DNA of 64,000 nt, taken from positions 29,872,501-29,936,500 of the forward strand of contig CP142452.1 of the NCBI GenBank assembly GCA_038049695.1, given 5' to 3'. Shown here piece by piece: positions 10,618 to 22,099 of this stretch. The notes below the pieces were generated by a model that was not told the origin of the DNA, did not search any database, and saw only the letters and a program-made list of their open reading frames with translations. Source of the DNA: Cinnamomum chago. Its lineage: Eukaryota > Streptophyta > Magnoliopsida > Laurales > Lauraceae. A program made the translations under genes and the position numbers. The stretch's first letter is position 1. Each line of letters opens with the position of its first letter.

Positions 10618-10629
10618 TTTCTGATAGCA
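10618..10629 (-). promoter_or_regulatory. Met-tRNA-like primer binding site (degenerate)
   Basis: The minus strand reads TGCTATCAGAAA, matching nine of twelve bases of the initiator-Met site TGGTATCAGAGC. It lies between the poly(A) signal and the first ORF, where caulimovirids keep this site. Confidence 0.4.
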
Positions 10630-10779
10630 TACTAAGGGTCAGTTTTTTAAGAAAACCTTAAAACTACATAATAAGAAATGGTTTTCAAATAAAATTTAAA
10701 CTTTTTTGTGTAGGACTGTAAAATGAAAAAAAAGATTCCCTGTGGAAAAAGTGTGCTTTTAGCATAATAACAAACTGTC

Positions 10780-10785
10780 TTTATT
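10780..10785 (-). promoter_or_regulatory. AATAAA signal about 125 nt after the TATA box
   Basis: AATAAA on the minus strand, downstream of the TATA box at 10908-10915 and upstream of the ORFs. Pararetroviruses and LTRs keep a poly(A) signal in this position to make terminally redundant RNA. Confidence 0.4.
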
Positions 10786-10907
10786 CTAAGTGTTCATTGA
10801 TGTTGTTCAATCCACGAGTCATTGCACAATTGAACACCACCTGTGACATAATCTACACCGTTTGAGATTTGAATAAAAAATTGAGCCAAAACCTGTGGAA
10901 TCAAAGC

Positions 10908-10915
10908 CTATATAA
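10908..10915 (-). promoter_or_regulatory. TATA box of the virus-like block
   Basis: The minus strand reads CATTATATAGGC. The box is nearly symmetric and could also be read on the plus strand (TATATAAT), but the minus-strand reading fits the ORFs that follow. Confidence 0.4.
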
Positions 10916-10929
10916 TGGGCTCCAATATA

Positions 10930-13003
10930 TCTGCAGTTCTCAGGTTTTTCTCCTTACTTCAGAACAAGTTGTGAGTAGTGAGTTTTCACTCTACAAATAA
11001 TTTATATTTCAAAATGAATCAAAAGAACTTAAAAAATCTTATTCCTAGAATGCATGCATAGACAATGAAATAAGGCTGAGACTCATTTGTACACTCCATA
11101 GCGCCGTAACCCTTACCATCCTCTCCTCATTTGAACTCTCACCGGACCCAATTTTACATAATTTGGTCTGAAGAGTCTTTTCTTTTCCCACTCTCGATCT
11201 TCAGGCCTTGATATCTCCACCATCTGATCTCCCATTTGGCTGATGTTTGGACTACCCCTCATCCATGCATAGACCTTTCAAATTCGTGAACATTCCCTCC
11301 TCCTCCACCATCCCCACAACAACAATAAAAGGAAAAAAAAAAAAAAAACCTCACAAAACAATCATCTGCCAGGTGGCTTCCACTTATTTGATGCCCATAT
11401 TTCACACACTAGTCATTTTTTTCCACTTTGAAATGGTAAATTAGAGTCTCCACCAAATCGAAAAAGGCGGCGACAAGGGGCTGAAGAACGCTGAATGGCC
11501 AATTTCAAGCCATGCCCATCAAAGAACACATTACTAAAATTACAGAGGTTAGTATTAACCATTCTAAACTAATACAGACCCTTCTCCGATTTTTTTTAAC
11601 TTTTTTCTCGCGATGTGAACATTCTGGAGTTTGCATATACACTCCCCTTTTGATTCCTTTTGTAGACTCTCCCTTCCCATCTTTAACCAAAGACCCTTTG
11701 AGAAGCATTCACATGTCATCTTTAGACCCAAACGAGACCCACTGGTTTTCCAATCTCTATCATCCTACTAACATACCCACCCTGTGGTTTTCCAATCTCT
11801 GTAATCCTATTAACATCAGATTCTATATAGCCTGTCTCTTCAGTTGCATGCTGATAATAAACTTGATCTTGGCCACTCCACTCCTAACCTGACTAGCTGT
11901 CCGTCTGACTTGGGCTTTAGATGATCCCTCTTGTCTCAGCTAACTGCTTAACCAACTCTGCCCCTTATCACACCTATTACATAATCTGGATTTATAGGAC
12001 CACCATCATCGCGGACATGAATCATATGATTTGAAGTATTATTCCCATAAAGAAATTGGTTTCTCATATGTCAAAATCAAATTCTTCTTACTAGCCAAAG
12101 AATATCCCAAAATCCTTCCAGTTTCAAATTATTTTTCTCTCTCTCAATTCTACTCACGACAGTCTTCTGCTCCAAAGAATCACTACAGAGGTCATTGGAA
12201 TTAGTACTACCAGATACGAGGAAGTTTCTAATTGATATAATCCTATGCTATCTTACAATATTTTGGTCACATGCAGGGTCCATCAGCAGCCGATCTTTAC
12301 CGTAGAAAGACAAATTCATCAAATTGTTTAAATTTGAACGCTTTGACTCAGTTTACATTATCTGTGGCCAACGTGGTCTTTAATGGTTATCTAGGCGTTC
12401 ATCTTTTTATCTTAGAGCTCTTTATTTCATTCATGTGATGATCCAACATGGGGCCATTTTGGGCTATCCCCACCATCATGGTGGTGGTCCCAGGTGGGCT
12501 CTGAAATGTCACTGTATATAGTACATTAACAAGTAATTTTCTTGCTTTGTAACAAAAATATTTGGATGTTTTGTTTCTAAAACAACCTGATTCTTTTTTT
12601 GTGGTATGTTGTTTATGGGATAACATGCTTCAATTTCACTATGCTTGTAAAAAAAATTAATAAGAATAATAAGACTTCAAAGTTCATATTTTATGTCAAA
12701 TTCCATTATGCTTGTCCTGATTGCATGGTTACTTCAATTGGTTAAAATGGTGAACATGTTCCAGCCAATGAATGATCCGTGCTGCTGTAGGTAAGATGAG
12801 ATTTCATTAGGGGTTGATTTATAAAGAATTATAACTATATGTTTCAAATATGATGAATCTGTTGGTGTGTATCTCTTCGACTGGAGTGAAATATGGGCCA
12901 GTGCTTATATTGATGAATGCATGTGATATGAATGGGTGGAACCAAATAAATGCAGGAGCCACAGTTTTAATCACATTTTTGCTGCTGTCACTACCGTATT
13001 TAC
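10930..13003. other. Intergenic DNA without a recognisable gene
   Basis: Open frames here (for example 11512-11892 plus) have no recognisable motif and unconvincing composition. At 11742-11816 the phrase tggttttccaatctct occurs twice about 42 bp apart. Nothing else of note. Confidence 0.5.
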
Positions 13004-13069
13004 GACAGCAGTTCACCATTTTTCTTCGTATTTACTACCCACCATCTTCAGATTCTATTTTTTCTCCTC

Positions 13070-13105
<36 letters not shown>

Positions 13106-13612
13106 TACTTCACTTAAAAGAAATTTGAATAGATTTGATCATCAAGACAATGGATTCGATTCTATTTTAAGAATGGAATTAGGAATTATAGCAATTTTGA
13201 TTAAATTTTATTATTGAATGTCACATCTTTATGGGTTGATTTTATGTCATGGTTTAATGTTCTGAGATAGGAAAGAAAATATAGAAATAGGGAATTTGAG
13301 AAATAGAGTCCACTTCGAGGGGAACTGCCCTCCTTTCTTCATACACAAGTGAAGTTGAATAGAATAATACTAGCGGCCCTTTTACTCATTACATTCAAAT
13401 ACATTTAAAGCATCACAGAAAACTACCTATTCCATCAATCTAATACATAAATGACATGTACCCTTAACTTCCTAACCAGCTCAATAATTGGACAATTATT
13501 TAGTGACTGACACAATAACTATAGTCAAACAGTAGCAATAACTAACCCATACTACAATGTAACTCCCCATGCCAGCATGCATATTCAACATGTGTGCACC
13601 ACAGAAGAATGT
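13004..13612. repeat. Tandem duplication, copy A
   Basis: Starts gcagttcaccatttttcttc and ends at the same word of copy B, giving a period of about 605-608 bp. The copies share gataggaaaga, ggggaactgccctcc, ccagctcaataattggacaa and many other phrases, and look well over 90% identical by eye. Non-coding. Confidence 0.9.
13070..13106. repeat. AT/AC microsatellite in copy A
   Basis: (AT)n followed by (AC)n. The matching place in copy B (13678-13700) is (AT)n only, so the repeat changed after duplication. Confidence 0.9.
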
Positions 13613-14385
13613 AGCAGTTCACCATTTTTCTTCGTATTTACCACCCACCATCTTCAGATTTTGTTTTTTTCCCTCTGTATATATATATATATATATACAT
13701 ATATACTTCACTTAAAGAAATTTGAACAGATTTGATCGTCAAGACAATGGATTCGATTCTATTTTAAGAATGGAATTAGGAATTATAGTGATTTTGATTA
13801 AATTTTATTATTGAATGTCACATCTTTATGGGTTGATTTTATGTCATGGTTTAATGTTCTGAGATAGGAAAGACAACATAGAAATAGGGAATTTGAGAAA
13901 TAGAGTTCACTTCGAGGGGAACTGCCCTCCTTTCTTCACACACAAGTGAAGTTGAATAGAATAATACTAGCTGCCCTTTTTCTCATTGCATTCAAATACA
14001 TTTAAAGCATTACAGAAAACTACCTATTCCATCAATCTAATACATAATTGACATGTGCCCTTAACTTCCTAACCAGCTCAATAATTGGACAATTATTTAG
14101 TGACTGACACAATAACTATAGTCAAATAGTAGCAATAACTAACCCATACTACAATGTAACTCCCCATGGCAGCATGCATAGTCAACATGTGTGCACCACA
14201 GAAGAACGTATGCATAATTTTATTTCCAAAATATCTCACTGATTTGGCTACGCACATAATATTTGAACTTTGGCTACTGAACTCTTCAGGAAATTCATTT
14301 GTATTTTTTCTGATTTTGTGTTATTTATTCCAGTTTGGAAGACACTTATGAGGCACCAAGAAGAGCATTGCGGATACTTGGAATA
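13613..14385. repeat. Tandem duplication, copy B, extended
   Basis: Matches copy A up to about 14215. It then continues with DNA shared only with the distant copy C (27499-28147), including ctcactgatttggctac and gaggcaccaagaagagcatt. It ends just before the candidate exons at 14424. Confidence 0.88.
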
Positions 14386-14423
14386 GATAATTGCTGATAC
14401 AAGTCCAGCAACATGCCCACTAG

Positions 14424-14519
14424 TCCCTTGTATCACAATCTTCTAAAGTAAAAGACCTCTTCTATCCTCTCATAGTCAATAGCATTTTGAGATGTTCGAT
14501 TGATGCTGGAGCTTTTGAG
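14424..14519 (+). CDS. Candidate internal exon of an unidentified gene
   Basis: A 96-bp open exon between an acceptor (CACTAG) and a donor (GAG then GTAACC). It encodes 32 residues including VKDLFYPLIVNSILRCSIDA and ends AGAFE in phase 0. The next candidate exon (14637-14726) continues in the same phase. The predicted protein is helical and leucine-rich, as in HEAT-like proteins. I do not recognise the family. The upstream frame carries stops, so the gene is probably broken. Confidence 0.4.
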
Positions 14520-14636
14520 GTAACCTTTCATCTGACACGTAACAAGTTCATGCTAGCGCTGCAATTCATTTGTATATAGTATAAATCTTTGTCGGTAGTT
14601 TGCTGCAGCAATTCTGATTATACTGTTTCTTTGAAG

Positions 14637-14726
14637 GGCGTTGGTTCCAAACTCCAGTCTGTTTTGAAGGATGCAAGGTCACTGCTTGACTTTTATCACT
14701 CTATTGGAGGCTTGATTCTCATTAAG
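14637..14726 (+). CDS. Candidate internal exon, continuation of the exon at 14424
   Basis: A 90-bp open exon between the acceptor TTGAAG and the donor AAG then GTAAGT, phase 0 at both ends. It encodes 30 residues including SKLQSVLKDARSLLDFYHSI and ends GLILIK. The strong splice sites, matching phases and amphipathic composition suggest a real, perhaps fragmentary, gene. The product is unknown. No further exon downstream was found. Confidence 0.42.
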
Positions 14727-15198
14727 GTAAGTGCTTAACTAGACCACCGTATTGAATCTTTCATTGTTTTTTTTTTACCTACCATTATTTTCTCTAGCAA
14801 GTAGCTATCTCTTATAGAGCAATTCTTTTCCCCTCTTCAAAAGCACTGGCCTTTTAATATCACTTGGAGCTTCTAATTTTGATGCGTCTTTAGTCTGAAA
14901 CCGTTTGTTGCTTGATTTAGGGAATAATATCCCAATCATGTGACATGAATCTTATGATTCAGGTGTGAATATTACAATTTTTTATACATATTCTATTGGA
15001 AGTTGGAACTTATGATTTAGATGATTCATTTGAGCGAGAATAGTCATAACACAATTGATTGGTCAATATTTTTTGCTGTTTTTAATTTTAAAAGGTAATC
15101 CAGTCATTAATTAATCTGCTTTTTTTTTTTTTGTATATTTGGGAGGTTAGAGAGTTCTAAAAAATATTTGGGAGGTTATCTAGTTATACTTCTCAATC
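14727..15198. other. AT-rich DNA after the candidate exons
   Basis: Intron-like or intergenic. The phrase atatttgggaggtta occurs twice (about 15136 and 15163). No exon seen. Confidence 0.4.
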
Positions 15199-18100
15199 TC
15201 TTGATTTAATTCTTCATTTTCTCATTTTGTTTTCCTTAAATTCCTACCATGCATCATCACGGGAGATCCCGATATTGCTTCATCTAATTTCTCTATGAAA
15301 TTGTCTCTCATGATCTTTATTTTCTAGTTTACGATATTCATGCTATCATAATTACTAAATACCAATGAAAGAAATTAATCTTTAGACAGTTTTATTAGAA
15401 TGATAATGAACTTAAAAAAAAAAAAGAAAAACAAAGAAATACAGCAAATCATAGAAGATTCTGCACTCAGATTTCTTATCTTGTAGATTCTCATCCCTTA
15501 TTTTCTTGTGACTTCCCACTTGTACTTTACTTTGTACTAACTTCCACTTAGAGAGAGATCTGTTCCCATTTTCTTAAGTCTCCAATTAGGAAAGGAAGTT
15601 ATAAAATGTAAATTACTTCCTCTCCAAGTAATATTGGCGTCCTTTTTGTGGGGGTTATGAACCCCTGAGAGCTACTTGTCTGATGAGCCACATAGCTGGT
15701 TTTGTGGACTTGGCTTGAACCTCCACTATGGGCTTGGTTTGGATCATGAACATGCAGCTCCAAACTATCACATTGTTATTAATTAAATTCTGCATCATTG
15801 GGCTCTTTTGATTTAAATTGGGATTGTCCAATGGAATGAGTTGTTCCACTAATTTTCTGATTTGGATCTCTACTTAGTGTAGAATATTTTGGATTTTATT
15901 TGGAACACAGTGTACATTCATCTTGGCCCTTCATTCTATGTTTTGTTCCAAATTTGTTGATATTTTCATAATATGGATCTTCAATTTCTTTGATTGATCA
16001 AGTCAATCTAGATAATCAGAGTCTTGATCTATCACATATCCCTATAAGATCCTAAATCAGACTCCCCCACTTAAAAAGACTCGACATCGAGTAAACATCC
16101 TCTTCACATTGTTGTCTTCTCTGTCGTTTTCTCTTCTTTTGCTTCCATTGCAACTCTTTCACATGTGTCACTTTTTTTTTTAGTTGCATTTGTCTTTGGG
16201 TAGAGTACTTCTAAGAGTTGTGTACCTTATCTACCCAATGTGGTCCAATGGGATGCAATCCAATGTCGTACAAGCAAACCGCAAATCAATTGTAACTAAC
16301 GTCACCTTTGGTAATCTTGATAAAATGAATCTTCGAAGTTGTATATCTCTCTATGTGGGATATATTGACATTCACAATTTATTTGAGAGCATGATACTCA
16401 CACCTTTCGCCGCCTCCACCGCTGCCATCAAACTATGTTGGGGTTAGCTACATGAATTCTTTTTCTGCATTCCAATCTAAATCACACTTTTCACCAATCA
16501 CCATAATTCTCATCTAGATGTCGTTCATGTATAGTTGAACCCTCAAATTCTATATGCATATACTAAAATTTTGAGTATCTTGTTCGTAATCTCGATTCGC
16601 ATCAAAATCGATTGTATCATTGGTTCGTTTATTTGGATGTGTTGTAGACTTGATCACTAACATCACCAACTTCATAGACATCTAATTTCAGTGAGTCATC
16701 CGCATCTCAATGTTCGTTGTAGATCGGACCATCTGCAACATCATTGCCTTTGTACACAACAATATTTTGATGATCACAAATACAATAGATGAATTGAGTA
16801 GTCGTTGCTATTATCTTGTCTATTTTGGTCACTATGTGACTTGTGCATTCTGCTAAATCTCGAATTAGGAGAGGTTCCTATAGGATTAAAACTACTTCCT
16901 CTCCAAGTATTGGGCATCACGTGAGCGTGTTTGTAGACCCTCTGAAGTGGGAAGCGTCCACATGACTGATTTTGTGAGAAAAGCTTCAGCGTCCAATATG
17001 GGCCTAGTTTGGGTCTTATTCAAATGAGTCCATTATGGGCCTATTTTCGGTCATGACATTGCCGTCCATTTATTTCTTCTTTATTGGACCCTTTGGATGA
17101 AAAGTGAGGATTGATGGATGCAATGGATTGGTCCATTAATTTTTTGATTTCCTTGCGTAATTTGGGATCTTTTAGACCTATAGGGAGATCCAATCTACTG
17201 CTATCTTTGCACTTCATTCGATGTTTCGACCAAATGTTTTTGATCTTACCATACCATGTATGTTGAATTCTATCAAGTAAATCCTGGTAATTATATCCCA
17301 AATCCGTCACATATCAGTATAGGTCTAATATGTTGTTGGATGCTACGACTCCCCCATCCATTTGAGCATTGTCTGCCATTATAATAACCAATACGGTTGA
17401 CATAATTAACTTCCTAAAAAAGAAAAAAACAAGTTGATTGAAGGCTGTTCACGTAAAGTTATTTATTATCTTGTTGATTTTGGTCCCTTGTTTCTTTCCC
17501 GTGAATTGGCCATTTTATTAATTCTCTAATCATTAGAGGTTCCCATACGATTGAAATTAGTTCGTCTCCAATGAGTACCGGACATCCCATTAGAGGGTTT
17601 TTGGAGGCCAGAAGTGGTACTTGTAAGACCTGCCACATGGTTGATCTTGTGGCAGAAGTTTGGGCGGCTAGTATGGGCCTAGTTCGGGTCATGTTCACTT
17701 GGGTCCAATTAATGACATTGCTGCACATTTATTTATCTAATATTTGCCCCCTTGGATACAAAATGGGGATTGATGGTTGTAATCAAATGATCAACAAATT
17801 TTCTTATTTGCGTCCTTTATAATTTAGAATCTTTTGGATCTAATACGGAAATCCAATTTGTGACAATGGTCTTTTTTTTATTTATGTATTTAAATGAATC
17901 TGCAGCGATGTTGATAATTCATACCATGTTTTGACCAAAATTTATTGATCATGGATGTTTAATTCCTTTGATCTATCAATCCAATTGGGGTAATTGTAGG
18001 CCAAATCTTTCACATATCCCTATAGGTCGTCTGTTGGCAGCTTGAAAGACTTTCCCAATGAATTGAGCAATGCCTGCCATTATGATGACAAATATGGTCC

Positions 18101-18790
18101 GCATAATTAACTTCCTAAGATAAGAAAGAAACAAATCGATCGAAGGTTCTTTTCTTGTTGATTTTGGGCATTCGTTCTTTGCCGTGACTTGCCCATTCTA
18201 TTAAGTCTCTTATTAGGAGAGGTTTCTAAATACGATTTAAATTACTTCATCTCCAAATAGTATTGGACATCCCATTAGCGGGGTTGTAGAACCCCGGAAT
18301 TATTCCACGTAAGACCAGCCACATTGCTGATTTTGTGAACGGACTTTGGACAACCAATATGGGCGTAGTGTGGGTCATGTTCAGGTGGGTTAAATACATG
18401 AAACTGCCTGCATTGTTGCGCCCATTTGATAAGAAATGGGGATCTATGGATGGAATCAATTGATCCACTCATTTTCTGATTTAGAACCTTTGAAAATCTA
18501 GAACCTTTTGGTTCTAATAGGGTAATTTAATCTATAACGACCTTGGCACTTGATTCCATGTCGTGAACTAAATTTATCTATCCGGCCTTAATATGGATGT
18601 TGAATTCTTTTGATATATTTCAAGTGGATCCATGTAATTAATGGCCAAGTTTGTCACATATCCTTAAAAGTCTGAACTAGTGGCTGCTGCAAAGACTCCT
18701 CCATTGAATTGAGCAGTGGCTGCTACCTTCTTGTTGATTTTGGTCCCTCCGTGACTTGCCCGTTCTATGAAGTCTCGAATTAGGAGAGGT
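15199..18790. repeat. Duplicated segment, copy 1, with degenerate internal repeats of about 550-600 bp
   Basis: Closely matches 33478-36685. Inside are four imperfect units (near 15550-16060, 16850-17330, 17480-18060 and 18180-18720). Each carries in order: tctcgaattaggagaggtt, a cacatg...gctgattttgtg phrase, atgggcctagtt, gggattgatggatg and a tgttgaattc...tatcaa phrase. DNA at 16480-17080 is absent from copy 2. The ORF at 16184-16447 and others here lack family motifs, and I see no protein-coding gene. Confidence 0.85.
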
Positions 18791-21700
18791 TCATATAACT
18801 CAATAAATCACTATCTATTCAAGGCTCCAAAAGTTAATGGTTTTATACATGAAGGCTATTGCAATATTGCGATAAAAAAAAGGTGGCGGGTATTAGTTGG
18901 ATTGGTGGGTGTAATTTTTTCTAGATTTGGTAGAATGGAAATAATACTGCATTCAGGCGCTCTTGGGGTTTATTTGGGTGTCGAGTTGTCTATTTTTTCT
19001 TTTTTCTTTTTTCTTTTTTCCCTTTTGTTGATTTACATTAGGAATTAGGATGTTTCTCTACATAAGGATGCTTGAAAGATTTAGATTTTTTTGGCTTTTG
19101 TCATTTAATTTTTTTGTGAGGTTACAAGCCCCATGGGTTATTTCTACTTCAATTATCCAAATTAAATTGATTGATGTTTGAGTGTACTCTTTTTTTTTTT
19201 TTAAATTACTTTTCTTCATTTAGATAACAATTATGTTAATTCTTTGCAAGTGATGGTTGATGGTAGTCGGCATGGATCTGTTCCCCCCCTTTTTAATATC
19301 TACCTATTCAACATTTTATTGGACTGTATTATATTATTTGTTTTATATTTTTTAGATTTCATGGCATCTTTGGCTGTTTTTACTGAGGACCTGCGGCCTA
19401 AGATTTCAGTGAGCTTCTATATGTTGTTGCTTTATTTATATATTTTTATTTCTAATTCATTAGTACAAGGAGTGATATTTCAACTTAGGATGAGGGATGG
19501 ATCCATGGTCCGTACTGTGAGGCTAAGGTGCCTTACGACTGATCTATGAGTGGTTTAACATTTTGCTGCATTTTTTCGCAACTATTACTGCGGAGTGTTT
19601 CTAGGACACCCCATTTTCACAAATTTGGACTTTTGGAAGACCACCTGCTGTTTTCCCATCGTCATATTACTGGACAGTAGTTTCTATTCATATCGTCTTT
19701 TCAGCCATGCTTATTTTCTGAAACTGCTGAATCTCCTTACTATTTTTTAGTAAAGGTTCTAATTATGGCCAAGCGTCTTTGGATGTGCAGTTCATAGGAT
19801 AAGCATATTCAAGATCCAAATGTTATTTCACAAGTTGTAATTTTTTTTTTATTGAAATCACTGGATAAGCATATTATGAATCTTTGACTTTTTTTTTTAT
19901 TGAAATCAATGAACTTAACCGTGATTAGAATTTATGTTTTAAAAATTGAATCTTGGCATGTAATTTTTGGTGTTTGTTAAGCAACGACCGTGAACTATTG
20001 ATATTTTTTTTCAATGTGAATTCTTCTGATTAGTTGTTTAGAGGTTTTGTACAATTAGGTTAATCGACAATTTGGATCTGCTTGATATAGAGCCACATGC
20101 ATGATTAGAGACATGGGTGATTGTATTCTTTAGGAGAGATGATTTAGCCCTTGCTTTGCATTCCATGTTCTCAATTTTCACTACTTCTGAACGGAAATAT
20201 GTGCAAATGCTATCAGAGGGTACCTTGAAAAGTATGTTTTGGATGAATCACGATTCCTTTTGTTTATTACAATATTTTTATCCGAATCAAGTGCAATTGA
20301 TGTTAATTTGGTCTTAATTATTGTAATTTTCTTAAAAGTGCATTGTAATTGGGTGGTATTAAGAAGCGAGGAAATGGAATCGGGTAATGATAATTTTTGA
20401 AGAAATAGCTCCTTTTTATGTTTAGCAGCATCTCATACAGCCAAAATGCATTAATTAATTAGGAACCTATCTCTCTTTTTCGTTCTCATTTTTTCAAATT
20501 TTATAGGATAAAAAAAAAAAAACTTGGATTGTAAGTTGTGCATTTTTTTTCCTTCCTATTTTATTGAATTCTGTCTCATAACAGGGGACCAAGAAGATAA
20601 AAATATTGTAAGGGATGGATTGGAGTGAAGTATGGGGGATTTGGAAGTTCCCTGTTAGTTGGGTGTTCAAGGAGCATATCCATAATCCTAATATCTATCA
20701 TTTAATTAAAAAAAAAAAAATAGATGCATGCCTCGTCAATAAACCCATCTCTCAAATCGAAAGACTAATGCAACACAAGGTAACCTAGATCCGAAAGCAT
20801 TTCCTCATCTGGATAAATTTATCTAAAAAGAAGTCCTTGGTTTTCGTTAGGACCCAATGGTATCTTAAATCAAATTAACATTGTTATTGGTCAACATTAA
20901 AAATGAGTAGCACCTAATTAACAATGAAAAAAGCTTCCAAGAAGGCTTCTAAATCAGTAGTAATTAAAGAACAGTGCACATTTTGTATAAACAAATCATA
21001 AGGGATTATTTTATTTATTCCTTAAAGAGAATCAACATTATATTTAATCACCATAAAAAAAATTACCAGACTGATTTTATTCGCTATTAATAATGACTCT
21101 TGACTAGGTCAAACATGGCTAGAGACAATCTTTTCGTAAGAGTGTTTTGTTTTTTTTTTTTTTTTTTTGAATGGTATCTTTTCATAAGAGTTAAATAGTT
21201 TAAGTGAAAGAAAGTTCTATAGCGTTTGGGGCTTAGGGTTTAAAAAAGGAAGAATAGAATTATTCTCTATAGTGCAATATCGGTAATCAAACAAACATCT
21301 CTAATTAGCATAAAATAACACCAATATTAGCACTGACCTAACAAAGGAACTGCCTCTTCTCCCTTTCTGCCGAAGAAGATGATTTCAACTCTAAGCTTCT
21401 CAGTTTTCCCTCCTTTTTTGTACATATATTTTCTTTTTGTTTTGTTTTTGCATATTTTTTTCTAACCATGGACAGGAAGCGGATTGGATCACACATTCAG
21501 GTACCTCTTCCACTTAACCCTTTGTTATTTTCTTTCCTCGCATGTTACATTTTCATATGTACTGCATTGCATGCAAAACATCGAGGACAATTTTCATCTT
21601 AGGTTGTAGGGTGGGGACAAGCACACCTGTCCTGTGTTAGATAGAATTTTTACACATTTTTGCTTTCTAGAAAAAAAATTTGATTGCTTGGAAATTTTTT

Positions 21701-21860
21701 TTTTTTTGCCAACTTTCTTTTGATTTCAGAGAGAAAGAAAATTTTCACAATTATTTTTATGAACTGGAGATATTGAAAATCTTGGGAACTTTGAACAAGT
21801 AGGCGAAATTAGATTTGGTTTGCCATTTTGTTTATGGAAAGGTTTTTCAAAAAAGTGTTG
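18791..21860. other. AT-rich DNA without a recognisable gene
   Basis: Contains T-runs (19190-19202, 21150-21168), simple TTTTC tracts near 19000 and short chance frames. The repeated phrase ttttttttattgaaatca occurs at about 19845 and 19890. No exon or element end could be supported. Confidence 0.45.
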
Positions 21861-22099
21861 AATTTTGACCCCTTCACAAAAAACACAGTCGTATATATTT
21901 TCAGAAGTTTTAAATGCGAAGCTATGATTTTACAGAAAACACAGTCGTTATATTTTCAAAAGTTTTAAATGCGAAGCAATGACTTTTCACAAAAAACACA
22001 GTCGTATATGTTTTCAAATTGTTTAAATGCGAAGCTATGATTTGCTCTTTTTTTTTGATGATTTGATTGAAAATATGAAAGAAAACCAAAACTTATTTT

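Noticed and set aside
10908..10920. Plus-strand promoter (TATATAAT)
   Set aside because: The box is symmetric; no gene follows on the plus strand, whereas the minus-strand reading fits the AATAAA, primer site and ORFs.
11512..11892. 126-codon plus-strand frame with hydrophobic end
   Set aside because: No homology, a short internal DNA repeat, and no promoter or splice context.
14166..14351. 61-codon frame that recurs as 27944-28171
   Set aside because: It is part of the triplicated segment; the copies carry frame-changing indels, so it is not under coding constraint.
16184..16447. 87-codon plus-strand frame also present in part at 34270-34659
   Set aside because: It lies in the duplicated non-coding segment; the two copies diverge by indels and in different frames, with no codon constraint.
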